A stretch of DNA of 64,000 nucleotides from Calliphora vicina (GCF_958450345.1 NC_088781.1:124756431-124820430); one strand, 5' to 3'. Shown: positions 21,383 through 33,951, counted from the first letter of the stretch. Notes: generated from the letters alone by a model not told the origin. Made by a program: numbers and translations.

Positions 21383-22264
21383 TTTTATTAAAATTGGAAT
21401 TTGGAGAGTTCTTCAAAATATGTGAATTAACATTTTTAGAATGAAAATGGTTTGAAAAATAAGAATAAAAAAAAGGAATTTATTTCTCAAACGGAAAAAA
21501 TGTTGAACAAAATTATTTTTTTTTTGAAAAATTTATTTTTTTTGACAAATGTTTTTTTACAATATATGTTGGAAACTATGTAAAATATACATATAATTTT
21601 TTTTGGAAATTTTTTTTTATGTCATTGGAGGTGTAGAATAATTTGATTTTGCCACTCCACTCCGCAAAATCTGACTTTACAGTGTTAACTGCTAGGCTAT
21701 TCTGAAGATTCTCTTAAAATTTCATCACAATCGGTACTGCCGTTTTGAGTCCATTCGGAACATACATACACACATCCATTTTTATATATATGAAGATTTT
21801 TTTTTTTAATGAAATTTTAAAAAAATATGATGTGTTTATTAGCATTTTAAATTGCCGGTTCCGCTTGACCTTTCTGTGAAAATGAACATATGAAAATTCG
21901 CAGTATAATAAACAAATATATAGCAATTTGTTGTTTTTACTGTTTGTTATCCTTTGTTGTGGATTTTAACCACTAGCACCTCTAACTCTCTGGCATTCAG
22001 CACATAAAACTGCACTCACACTCCATAACATTGCAAGTCATTAATTTTTAACATGTTTCAAAAACTGCAATGATGGCATTGCAAGGTTTTCAGTGCGTGC
22101 CTGTGTTTAGAGACCAAAATATAACGGAGTCATTTAAACAACAAAACCATTAGGGTACAACAATGTATGCAATATAAAAAAAATATTTATTTTAAAGTTC
22201 TTAAAAAAACATTTGACTACAATAAATCATTGGTGAGTTACATCAAAAGCTAAACATGACCTTA
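21383..22264. other. Non-coding AT-rich stretch, partly mixed sequence
   Basis: 21400-21620 is T/A homopolymer-rich. 21950-22150 is of more balanced composition and may be unique host DNA. No gene seen. Confidence 0.35.
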
Positions 22265-24990
22265 TTTTAGGTTTGTCAGATTCGATTAAAATTATAATCG
22301 GTTCAAAAGTAAACCTATAACAAGTTTATAATTATTTTTCTTCAATTTTCTTATTCAAATCCGAGAGAATTGTAAAATTGTATATATTTTGAAGCTTTTT
22401 GATTATTCGATTTTACGAATAAAATTTTAATCGATTAAAAAATAATCAAATAAATTTTTGTAACCATATTTTTCTATGATTATGTTATTCTAGGCCAAAA
22501 AAAAACAAAATTTTTATTTTTTACTTTTGTGATACGAATGAAACGAATAATATAAGTATTCGCTTAAATACAGGATTCGAGTTCTATTAAAATTACTGTC
22601 AAAATACGATTTTTTAATACAATGTTAATTACGCAATTCGAATTTTCCGAAATAATAAAATTGAAAATTTATAATATTTTTTGATACAAATAAAATTTTA
22701 ATCGTTTCAAAAATAATCGAATCTCGTTTTTGTGTCATATTTTTTCTAGATTATTATACCCAAATAATGCTATTTTTTATACAATTATATATTTTATTCC
22801 TATAATATTAATCGAATAAAAATCTTTAATAATTACATTATATTATTTTTCATGATTATATATCACTAAAAATATGTAAGTTTTTGAATTTTATTCGATT
22901 AATATTAAACGAATAAAATGTATACGGTTCAAAAATAATCGAATAATATATCTTTGCAATATTTTTCCATAATTTTGTTATTTTATAACATGAAAGCGGT
23001 AAAATATATAAAATTTTGGCATAATTATTTAGTTAGAATCGAATAAAATTTTAATCGTACCAAAAATATTCGAATAAATGTTTTCAAAATAGAATTTTTC
23101 TTAGATATTGTACCAATAAAAGAAAAAAAATCTTAAAATAAATAAACATTTCGGATTATTGTTCTGTTTTTGATACGAATAATATTTGAATCGGTTCAAA
23201 AGTAATCGATTAAAAATGTAAACTATATTTTTTGTTGATTTTATATATCATTGGTCAAATTGTAAAATTTAAAAATTTTTTTATATTTTTGAATTTTATT
23301 CGATTAATATTAAACGAATAAATTGGTCAAATTGTAAAATTGAAACATTTTTTTATATTTTTGAATTTTATTCTATTAATATTAAACGAATAAATTGCGT
23401 ACGGTTCAGAAATAATCGAATAATATATTTTTACCAAACACGAAAGCGGTAAAACGTAAACAAATTTGGCATATATATTTGGTTTTTGAAACAAATAAAA
23501 TTTGAATCGGTTGAAAAATAATCGAATACATTTTTTCCAAAATTTTTGTTTTCTTAAATTTTGTACCAAAGAAGTAAATAAAGTCGTAAAATAAATAAAC
23601 ATTTCGGATTATTGTTCTGTTTTTGATACGAATAATATTTGAATCGGTTCAAAAGTAATCGATTAAAAATGTAAACTATATTTTTTGTTGATTTTGTTTG
23701 CCTTTTTCAATAAAGTTTTAAAATTAAATTTTCGCATTAATATTCGGTTTTTTTAAACGAATAAAATTTCAATCGTTTTATAATAATTTTGATTATTTTT
23801 ATTGACCCAAAAATTATAAAATTTTAAATATGTTTTTTTAGTTTTATAATACGAATAAATTGTATTCGTTTAATATTAATCGAATAAAAACTTTTCGGAA
23901 TTACAGAGAATATTTTTTTTTAATTCATATTTACAATGTAAAATTTCATTAAAAATAAATGGCTTTTTAATAGCATGAAACGAATATTTCGAAATAATGG
24001 AACAATCCTAATTCAACTTATTTTTCCTTTATTTTATATATCATTGGTCAAATTGTAAAATTTAAATTTTTTTTTATATTTTTGAATTTTATTCGATTAA
24101 TAAACGAATAAATTTGAATCGTTTGAAAAATAATCGAATACATTTTTTCCAAAAATTTTTTTTCTTAAATTTTGTAGCAAAAAAGTAAATAAAGTCGTAA
24201 AAAAAATAAACATTTCCGATTATTGTTCTGTTTTTGATACGTATAATATTTGAATCGGTTCAAAAGTAATCGATTAAAAAATCCAACCATATTTTTCTTG
24301 ATTTTGTTTGCCTATTCCAAGATAGTTTTAAAATAAATAAAAATTTCGCATTAATATTCGGTTTTTTAAACGAATAAAATTTCAATCGTTTTAAAAATAA
24401 TCGAATAAATTTGTATAATCCTATTAATTTTTTTATTGCCCAAAAAATCATAAAATTTTATATGTGTTTTTAGTTTTGTAATACGAATAAGAATTGTATT
24501 CGTTTAATATTAATCGAATAAAACTTTTCGAAATTACTGAGAATAATTCACATTTACAATATAAAACTTCATTAAAAATAAATGACTTTTTCATAGCATG
24601 AAACGAATAAAAATGTAATCGATTAAATATGATATTCGAATAAAATTCGATTCTACATATTTAAACGAATTTTATATTCAAATTGAATAATCCAATAAGA
24701 ATTTAGAATAATTTAAAATAGAAATTTCGGTTTTTTATTTAAAACGAATTTATTTATTTAAGAAATTTATTCGATTTTGAAATAATCAATTAATTATATC
24801 ATTATTTCATTATATATATCATTGGTCTGTAAATTGTAAGATTTAAATTTTTTTTTTATATTTTAATACGAATAAATTAAACAGTTATGCAATTTAATCG
24901 ATACATGAAGGATACTAATTTTAATCGGTTCCGAAATAATCGAATAAAACAAAGAAAAATATTGTTAAAATTTGTCGACAAATTCTAAAA
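22265..24990. repeat. 2.7-kb degenerate AT-rich array (CGAATA / TCGATT based) with longer-period repeats
   Basis: Built almost entirely from variants of ACGAATAAAATTTTAATCG and AAAATAATCGAATAA. A longer block containing GGATTATTGTTCTG, TTTTTGATACGAATAAT and GGTTCAAAAGTAATCG recurs at about 23150, 23605 and 24210, so whole segments have been duplicated at spacings near 450 and 605 bp. The small open frames within (23327-23602, 24260-24451) are composition artefacts. Confidence 0.7.
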
Positions 24991-24995
24991 ATAAA

Positions 24996-25612
24996 CTAGT
25001 AAGAAAGTATGGTCGGTCAAATAATTTATATTTTTGAGTGATTTGCGGAAGTGGGCCTTATATGGGAGCTATGACCAATTATGGACCGATCACCATTAAA
25101 TTAGGTGTGTATACCAACATTTTTAAGCGATTTATGCACGTTAAAGTGATTTTCGGAAGCGGGTCTATATGGAAGCTATGACTAATTATTTACCGATTGT
25201 AACAAAATTTAGTGACATGAATTTTGTATATATAAAACTTATTTGCAGCGGAATTTGTGGAGATACATATATAAATTAAACATTTATGACCGATAAAGTC
25301 GAATTTCGGAAGGTCATTTGTATGAGGGCTAGGTGAAATAATGGACCGATTTCAGCCAGTTTCAATAGGCTTGGTCCTTGGGCCGAAAAAATATTATGTA
25401 CCAAATTTTATCGAAATATCTTCAAAATTGCGACCTGTACTCTGCGGACAAGGTTTACATGGAAAGCCAGCCGATCAGCCAGACGGACGGACGGACATCG
25501 TTTAATCGACTCAGAAGGTTATTCTAAGTCGATCGGTATACTTTAAGGTGGGTGTTACAAACATCTGTACAATCGCATTATACCCTCTCTACTATGGTGG
25601 TGTAGGGTATAA
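24996..25612 (-). mobile_element. Dispersed repeat family B, copy with damaged 3' end
   Basis: Reads in reverse from GTGGTGTAGGGTATAA (5' end, right) through GACGGACGGACATCG (the GTCY tract) to ACTAGTAAGAAAGTATGG (3' terminus, left). The second hairpin arm and the inner inverted repeat are missing: GGTCGGTCAA is followed directly by ATAATTTATATTTTTGAG. Confidence 0.75.
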
Positions 25613-27844
25613 AAAATTCGTGCATATCTCAAGTCCCTTATTTTACATTTAAAACATTTTTTTAAAGAAATTTAAAAAAATAATTTTTTTTTCCAATTTT
25701 GATAGTTGATAGCTGCCATATTGTTGAAGCTACATCTGTTGATTTGACTGCCATATATTCAGATTGTTTTTCTATATCACCACAGAGGGACACAGATAGC
25801 ATCCAACAACACGTACAACTGATAAAAAACACAGTACCATTAGTAGTTTCGTGAATTATCTAATGGACAAAACTAGAATGTTCTATTTCCACAATGATAT
25901 CCCACAGTTTTTACCAGCTTAAGGTTAATGATAAAAGCTTTAACAGTTAATGTTGTCATACTTAAAAACAATGTTAATAACAGCGTGTTATCAACATTGT
26001 TGATAAGTAGAAGTTTCTAGTGATGGAAATGTTTATAAACATGTTGAATGTTGCAAGCAGCTGTTACAGACCGTTAAATTCTAATTGATAATGCAATTTC
26101 GTCACAATATGTTTAAAAACTTCACATAAAATGTAAATTTGTAGCATTTGTAGCTTCGAAATTCCAAAAAGATCAAAATAAAGTACATCCTAATATGTAT
26201 ATATGCAAGAGAAAAGGAGTGAGATAGAAAATGGTATACATATGTATAAGTTCTACTAACATTTATTGTGATTGTGATTATTTGTAGGTCAGCAAAGGTG
26301 TATTAGAAGCATGATGAAGTATGGTTATTTTATGAGTCCCAGCGTAGGAGAGTTTAAATTAAACCAGTCCCTTAATAAATGGACAAATTTCAAAATAACT
26401 TTGTTTTGAAATTTTAGTCAAAGGAAGACCAAGCTATTTGAAGGACAGGTCTATTGTGTATAACATGTGCGGATATTATCAATGAGTACGAGTTAGTATT
26501 GTGAATATTTGTATGGATTATTGACTATACTATTTCTATGGCTATAAATCTTTGTACATTTCTGTTAGCTTAAGTATTTCTAACGTTTAGTTGTTATTTG
26601 AAATTAAAATTGAAATAAAATCATGAAATTGTTGTTGTGCCAAATTTTGACTTGTGCCAAAAATTTTCTGTTTTTCTGCTTTAAACAATAAATAGATTTT
26701 TATTATTTACGACTTTGGGAAATTGAATTTTTAATAGGAATCAAAGCAAATAGAAACATACATACGTACATATGATAACAAAAAAACTGATAAAGATAAC
26801 AAAGGTTTTGCAAATTAAAAGAAATTTAAATATTGAAATGAAACAAAAATAATTTTTTCATTTTTCTTAAAAACAACTAGGAAAATTTTATTATTAAATC
26901 TAGCATGGAATAGATATCATATGTAATTAAATAAAAATCTACCCCTTAAAGTCTTTAATAACAAAATACAATATTTTCTTGTAAAGCATTTCATGCAAAA
27001 GAAATCTTATATTTCTTCAGCAATTAGAATCATTTAAAGAAACTAAATCACCCTTGGCAAGCAATTAGTTATACAATACATTTATTTTCTTTTTTGCAAA
27101 TTACTACAGACATAACGTCTGTTATTTAACACTTTGTAGTTGCTGTTATATTTTTACTTAATGTAATTAAAAACCTAAAAACCAACAACCAATACTTTAC
27201 CTTTATATTTACAACTTGAACATAAATCTTTATTACTGTCTTTCAAAGCAAACACCTTGTTAAATGCTTAAAAATTTTATTTTAAGATTTTCCCAGAATA
27301 CATGCAGAATAATTTTCTCTATTTCTACTTACTTCCCACAGTTCAGTTTTATAAATAAAAATTAATTTTCTGCTTTGCTTGATAAAGAAAATTCATTAGA
27401 TTTTTCTTAATGGCAGCAAACAAACAGGAAAATTTCTTATATTACTCTGTATTTTTTCCCAACCAGCATGTGTTGCATTTATAAATAATTTTACATTGCA
27501 ACAATTTATACATTAAAACACAAGCAAAACATTATTGTTAGTTTGTGGTGTTTATAAAATATACAAACATTTTGTTTTATTTAAACAAAAACTTGTTATT
27601 AAATTTCCATTTTTTCTCTACCCTTTTTACGTTAAATAATAGCAAAACCAAGTAAAAGAATACAATTTTATAACAGAACTGAATAAAACTAAAAACATCA
27701 GAGCGTATACTTAATATTATTTAATTAATATATGAAAAGTTTTTCATTTTCCCCAGACTGAAATGTAAACAAATTTATGTGAAATTATTTCTGCATGTGT
27801 ATATGAGGGTAATTATGATAATAAGCTGCAGTGGTTTTCACCTT
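25613..27844. other. Non-coding AT-rich stretch
   Basis: No gene recognised in 2.2 kb. 25838-26015 is partly duplicated at 40495-40650 and contains a hairpin listed separately. The remainder has no assigned feature. Confidence 0.35.
25967..26002. repeat. Hairpin, repeated 14.6 kb away
   Basis: AACAATGTTAATAACA pairs with TGTTATCAACATTGTT across a short loop, giving a stem of about 16 bp with one mismatch. A near-identical hairpin occurs at 40598-40632, and flanking sequence upstream (GGACAAAACTAGAAT, TTCTATTTCCACAATGA) is shared as well. Confidence 0.65.
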
Positions 27845-28090
27845 TTTAGTTTTTTTTTAATTTATTTTCAAAGATTTTAAAATAATAAAATACAAAGTTC
27901 TTGGTACGTATACTTATTATTTAATTAAAGTATTTCTTTACTCATATTTAATACTCATACGTATGTGGTACATAATTAATTTATGCAGATCAGTACGTAG
28001 TTGTTAAGAAACGTTTTTTGTGGCAATTATTCGGTATCTCGGGAAATATTGGCGATATTGTTACGAAATTTCACACAGTTGGAGCCGGCG
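27845..28090 (+). repeat. Repeat F, copy 1, left part
   Basis: Matches 31308-31550: GGTACGTATACTTATTATTT, ACTCATACGTATGTGGTACA and GATATTGTTACGAAATTTCA occur in order in both. The copy is cut at 28090 by the element at 28091-29653 and resumes at 29654. Confidence 0.75.
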
Positions 28091-29653
28091 CACAGTGGGG
28101 TCAAATGCCCCTTTTTTTACGGATTTATAAATATCTCAACAACAATAATAGCGACGCTAGCAAAATTTTACATGGGTAGCCCTTAGACCAATCTGCATAT
28201 TGTAACAAAATTTTAGGGATATAGGAGGGGGAAGTCAATTACCCACCATATAAAATAATTATTAACTGTGCTATATCTATAGAACTACAATAGTTATGCA
28301 TACTAAATTTACTGAGGGTAACTCTAAAAACAAACTACACGTTCCGCCAAAATCGGAAGGGTATACGAGGGTGGAATCGGGTTCCCCCCATACAATTGAA
28401 TTATTACTTCTCCTATATCTATAGAACTACATCAGTGAGACACACTAAATTTATGCATGTTATTAATAAAAAATCTACCATATTGTTTTAAGATGTTATC
28501 ATTATATTAACTAGTAATGGGAGGTTGAATCTTTCGTTGATCTTTCCCAACTCCTGCCACTAAAAGACTTGCAAAGTTTAAATGGACTGCTTTGAAATTT
28601 ATACAACACAGTATTTGAAATGAGACACTATAAAAACTACAGATCTGAACGTGAGTGATAACTGGCTCTCGATATAAAACTTTAAAATTATCACGATCGC
28701 GCTCACTAACATGATTTTTATATTAAGCTAAATTGCTATCGGATGACTTCGTATTAACCTCAAGAAAAAACTTTTAAACAAGCATATACAAGCATATACA
28801 AGCCTTAGTGAATGAGAGTTAAATTATTAAGATTCCGCGCTTTATTCATTCACGATTATAAAATCAATGGATGGAAAACAAAACTGAAATAAAGAAATGT
28901 AATTGGTAAAAGTTTATTATTGTTTATCTCATTATAATACAAGAATATAGTCACGTCCAGGCCTGACTCACACGTGACTCTCGTATTATTAATCGCAACA
29001 CTTGCACATCTCTTATAAAAGAAAACAACAATGACAATAACAACAACAACGACAGCAATAAAACGTTTATCAGAATCGCAAAGTACTTTTCGATGGTAGA
29101 CTTAAAGGGTGAAGCTTTTATTAATTTACATATAACTTATGAGGCGCAGCGATGCGCAACCCAATTTTTTCTGAAACAACGCCTAAATGTCCAGGCTTTT
29201 AAATTATATTAAATTCTCTGCCCAGCTGAGCCCAGCTAATAACTTTATGTGCATTTGAACTGACAAAATCCATTTTTTTTGCACTTCCAATATAAAAACT
29301 AATATCAAAGCCACTTCCACAAATAATTCAAATTTAAATTTAACAAAAACATATCAATAAATACCTGAACTTGATGGTTGCATAATTAGATTTGTTAATT
29401 TTTTTAAATTACCTATCACAAATAGTATTTATTTGCGCAATTTTTTATTTTTTTTTTATAAATTTTTTAGGTTTTTTTCTCAAAATATGTAATTTCAACA
29501 CGTGACTATAAAAATACCTTTTAATATTTCACATTAATTTTTTGCCTGCTGATGTAGAATTGTGCTCTTTAAGCTGGCACTTTCAGTTTTCACGATACTT
29601 GAAATTTGATTTTTCAATTAATCTGCAAAATTAGTATGTTTGGCCCCTCTGTG
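28091..29653. mobile_element. 1.56-kb Transib-like transposon, non-coding
   Basis: The left end starts CACAGTGGGGTCAAA and the right end, reverse complemented, starts CACAGAGGGGCCAAA (13 of 15 identical). CGGCG lies directly outside both ends (28086-28090 and 29654-29658). Transib elements are known for a CACWRTG-type start and 5-bp GC-rich duplications of the form CGNCG, so ends and duplication agree. The insertion is confirmed by repeat F, which is uninterrupted at 31308-31765 and split here. No transposase motif was seen inside, so the copy is non-autonomous or fully decayed. The interior has a partial duplication around CTATATCTATAGAACTACA (about 28268 and 28412). Confidence 0.75.
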
Positions 29654-29877
29654 CGGCGTATCTCTGAGTTGAGCTACAACTGTTCAGCTCTCTAGTAGTA
29701 ATGGGGGCCAAAGCGTGGTCCCTCAAAGTTGGTCTCCTAAAAAAATCGCCAAAAATCCGAGTGATCCGAATGAACTGAAATATAAGATATAAATAGTCCT
29801 TGAGAAGATATACAAAAATTCGCTTTCATGTCCAGGTTATCTCTCTTATTTGGAGAGATATTTAGGTTTATATATTT
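29654..29877 (+). repeat. Repeat F, copy 1, right part
   Basis: Matches 31580-31760: AATCGCCAAAAATCC, a GATCCGAATGAACTGAAAT-type stretch, CCTTGAGAAGAT and GAGATATTTAGG. Together with 27845-28090 it rebuilds about 465 bp, the length of copy 2. Confidence 0.7.
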
Positions 29878-30571
29878 ATTATACCCTACACCACCCTTTA
29901 GGTGCAAAAATATTGTCTCTACACCTACCTTAATGTATACCAATCTGCTTAGGACTTTTTTAGTCGATTAAGCAATGTCCGTCCGTCCATGTAAACCAAA
30001 CTACAGGTCGCAATTTTAAAGATAATTTGATGAAATTTGGTACAAGCCTTTTCATTGCATCAAAGACAAAGCCAATTGAATTTGGTTAGAATCGGTCAAA
30101 TTTTTCTCTTAGCTACCATACGATTGCCTCATCTGAAAACAGTTAAGCTCTCAAAAATATCTTAGTTATATAGATATCCAATCCAAATTCAGCACAAATA
30201 TGTTTTGTATAAGCCCAACTCGCTCCCATGTAAAGTCCACTTCTGGAAATCACTTTAACTAGCATAAATCTCTTAAAATTGTTTACTGTACATTATTTAA
30301 TACAAACAATTTTTATGTATACAAAAGTCATGTCACCAATTTTTGTAACGGTCGGTCCATAAATAGTCATAGCTCTCGTATAAGGCCCACTTCCGAAAAT
30401 TTTAACGAGTATAGATTTCTTAAAAATTTTGGTATTCAAATAAAATTCAAGACAAATAGGTTTCATATATACAGAAGTCATGCCACTTAATTTTATGGCG
30501 ATTGGTCCATAATTGGCTTGATGTAGGGTATCATATGGTCGGGCTTGACCGACTATACTTTCTCATTTGTT
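29878..30571 (+). mobile_element. Dispersed repeat family B, diverged copy
   Basis: Starts TTATACCCTACACCACC, has TTTAGTCGATTAAGCAATG then GTCCGTCCG, and ends GTAGGGTATCATATGGTC with the hairpin arms TATGGTCGGGC / GACCGACTATA and CTTTCTCATTTGTT. It is more diverged than its neighbour at 30577. Confidence 0.75.
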
Positions 30572-30576
30572 ATTTT

Positions 30577-31303
30577 TATACCCTACACCACCATAGTGGG
30601 GAGGGTATTATGCGTTTGTGCAGATGTGTGTAACACCCAAAAATATTAGTTTAACACCCACCTTAAAGTATACCGATCGACTTAGAATCACTTTCTGAGT
30701 CGATTAAACGATGTCCGTCCGTCCGTCTAGCTGGCTGGTTGGCTGGCTGTCCATGTAAACCTTGTGCGCAGAGTACAGGTCGCAATTTTGAAGATATTTC
30801 GAACATATTATTTTTTCGGCCCAAGGACCAAACCTATTGAAACTGGCTGAAATCGGTTCATTATTTCACCTAGCCCCCATACAAATGTCCTTCCGAAATT
30901 GGACTTTATCGGTCATAAATGTTTAATTTATATATGTATCTCCACAAATTGCACTCCAAATAAGTTTTATATATACAAAATTCACGTCATCAAATTTTGA
31001 TACGATCGGTCCATAATTAGTCATAGCTCCCATATAGACCCGCTTCCGGAAATCACTTTAACGTGCATAAATCGCTTAAAAATGTTGGTATACTCACAAA
31101 ATTCAACATAGTAAACTTTCATATAGACACAAATCACACGACCTAATTTCATGGTGATCGGTCCATAATTGGTCATAGCCCACTTCCGAAAATCACTCAA
31201 AAATATAAATTATTGAAATTTTAAAAGAAAAATCGTTTTGCTCATTCACTTAGTGTAGGGTATTATATGGTCCGGCTTGACCGACCATACTTTCTTACTT
31301 GTT
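30577..31303 (+). mobile_element. Dispersed repeat family B, complete copy
   Basis: Has every landmark of the family: TTTATACCCTACACCACC start, GAGTCGATTAAACGATG plus GTCCGTCCGTC tract near 30710, TAGTGTAGGGTATTATATGG, hairpin, and CTTTCTTACTTGTT end. It lies head-to-tail behind the copy ending at 30571, with about 5 bp between them. Confidence 0.8.
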
Positions 31304-31307
31304 GTTT

Positions 31308-31765
31308 TTAATTTGTTTTCATAGATTTTAAAATATGTATGTAATAAAAAACAATGTTCTTGGTACGTATACTTATTATTTAATTAAAATATTTCAATAA
31401 TCATATTAAATACTCATACGTATGTGGTACATAATTCATTTGTAGAGATAAGTAAACAGTTGTTAATAAACGTTTTTTTTTTTTTTGTTTAAATAATTCA
31501 GTATATCGGGAACTATTAGAGATATTGTTACGAAATTTCACACAGATAGAGATGGGATAATTATAAGCTGATTTGCGGTTGCTAGACGTAATGAGAGCCA
31601 GTGCATGGTCTTTCAAAGTTTGTCATTTCGGGTCTCATATTTTTAAGAAAAATCGCCAAAAATCCATTTATGATTCGAATGAGATGAAATTTAAAATATC
31701 CTTGAGAAGATCTACAAAAAAAGATCACTTTTAATTGAAGAGACATTTAGGATTAATTATTTTTT
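31308..31765 (+). repeat. Repeat F, copy 2, uninterrupted
   Basis: Serves as the empty-site reference for the element at 28091-29653. It starts about 5 bp after the family B terminus. The 71-codon frame on the opposite strand is not accepted as a gene. Confidence 0.7.
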
Positions 31766-32474
31766 TTTTTAATTTAGTTCGATCTTTTTTTGTTCTTTTT
31801 TTTAATAATGACGGGCATACGGAGTGTATAAATTTTCTTTTTAAACATCAGCTATACTTGCAATAAAATTGTAAATAAAATAAAAAGAACTTAATGATAG
31901 TTATCTTGACCCCATTAAAAAGTTACACGCATCCAAAGTTGTAACGTGAATTACCCCAAAATTTTTTTATTTTATAGAAAGACAATTTAATGTAAAAGCG
32001 TGTAAATGGACACAACACCCCTCAAAGCTATCCAAACTTGGGCAATTTAAAAAAAAAATAGATTTGAGTAAAAAATTCGAAAAAGGCAAAGCATTGATCC
32101 TCGAAAAATCTTTATATTTGTATAACCCTATATGTTTCTTAAATATTTACAAAGTCTTTTTAGTAGCACATGGTAAATAACGTCACGGTAGGCACTTTCC
32201 TAAACGTGCCTATGTTTAAGTGTATTAAATATAAGAGTTATATAGTTCCAGCTAATTACACAGGCAGTACAATTGAAATGTCATAAACCAATACACTTTT
32301 GTATGCACATGAATTTGTACATTAGGGCGGTACTTATTTTGAACTTTTTGGATATTTGATGCTACCAAGGTAATTGGAATTGTTCTCATTTGAGGAAACC
32401 CGGCTTTCGTTTAGAGATTGCTAAATTTTTTCGTACAGTTTTGGGTCAATGTACAATATTTTCAAAAACTTTTT
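31766..32474. other. Non-coding AT-rich stretch
   Basis: No gene or named repeat was recognised before the mariner fragment. Confidence 0.35.
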
Positions 32475-32765
32475 ATAGAGAACTTGTACCGAATGCAACA
32501 GATTCGCATCGAAAAACGCCTAGAATATGCGGCCAGACATGAAATCGTAATATTCTATCCTGACAACGCTCGGCCACATGTTGCAATACCTGTTAAAAAG
32601 TATTTACAATGAAATTAATAAAACTGAATATCCGATATTGGCTTGATTCGTTCTTGGTCTCAAAAGATGAGCAGTTCTTTTGGCTCGGAATCCATATGTT
32701 GCCAGAAAGATGGCAAGAGGTCATAGTTAACAATGGTTAATTGTACAAAAGTTTCAAAATAAAAG
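32475..32765 (+). pseudogene. Mariner transposase C-terminal fragment with internal deletion
   Basis: LYRMQQIRIEKRLEYAARHE is followed by VIFYPDNARPHVAIPVKKYL (second catalytic Asp in PDNARPH retained). After stops and a deletion of the PPYSPD / catalytic-D region come WLDSFLVSKDEQFFWLGIHM and LPERWQEVIVNNG, the normal C-terminus. It ends with AAAATAAAAGCTACAAATTG, which resembles the 3' end at 52770. Same lineage as the other mariner scraps. Confidence 0.85.
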
Positions 32766-32804
32766 CTACAAATTGAAAAACAATGAAATTAATTCGAATA
32801 AAAT

Positions 32805-33620
32805 TTTTTCTTCAGAAATTTATTCGAAAAAAATTTTCTATTAAATAAAAATGAATGAAAATATAAAATATATATTTCGAATAAAATTTTCTCTACAAAG
32901 ATTTAACTGATTGAAATTTTCTTAAAAAAACCAAAATAAAAACTTAAATTTAAATATTTTGTAATAAAATTTTCTATACAAATATTTATGCGAATAAAAT
33001 TTTCATTAAAAAATTACTCGAATAAAACTTTTCTATGAAAACTTTTTTCAAATAAAACTTTTCTATAAGAAAACTTTATTTGAAAACAAAGAATAATAAT
33101 ACATAACATAAAAACTTCAAATTAAATGTTTTGTGAACAAATTTTCTTTAAAAATATTTATTCGAAAAAAATTTTCTATTAAAAAGAATATAGCAAAAAA
33201 ACTTTTATATAAGAAAACGCGAATTAGATTTTCTATAACAAAACTTAATTCGATTAAAATATTTTATAAGAGAACGTTATTCGAATAAAATTTTTTATGA
33301 AAAAAATTTAATCGAATAATATTTATAATATATTCAATAAAATCTTCAAAATAAATATTTTTCAATAAAATTTTCTATAAAAATATTTATTCGAATAAAA
33401 TTTTCTTTAAAAAATTAAAACTTTTCTATCGAAAGACTTTATTGAAATAAAACTTTTCTATAAGAAAAATCTTCAAATCTTCTGTAAAAATATTTATTCG
33501 AATAAAATTTTCTAATTAAAATAAAACTTTTCTATAAGAAAACGCGAATAAAATCTTCTATAACAAAACTTAATTCGAATAAATTTTTTTATAAGAAAAC
33601 TTTATTCGAATAAAATTTAT
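32805..33620. repeat. AT-rich minisatellite, ~25-35-bp degenerate units
   Basis: Variants of TTCGAATAAAATTTTCTATA and AAAAATATTTATTCGAA repeat throughout. The units are too diverged to give an exact period by eye. Confidence 0.6.
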
Positions 33621-33951
33621 AATTTTTGGAACAGATTTTAGGAATTTCGGTATTAGAAAATAAAAAATGTCAAAAATTGCAATGCCATTGATTTAAGGAC
33701 ATTTGAGTCTACATTATTCACAAACCTTGTTACGATATCTGAAACCGATGACAATTTTACATTAATTCAAATTTACTACATGGAAAATCAGAAAATTATT
33801 ATTTTTTTACTTTTTAAAGTAAATAACGTCCAACAAATTTATATAATTATTTAATTTTACTAAAATATCAATCTTCAAGGTTTTCACCAATACCAAATAC
33901 TTATATAAATAGCCTTTAGTTATAACATGTTGTAACTGAGAATCAGACCAA

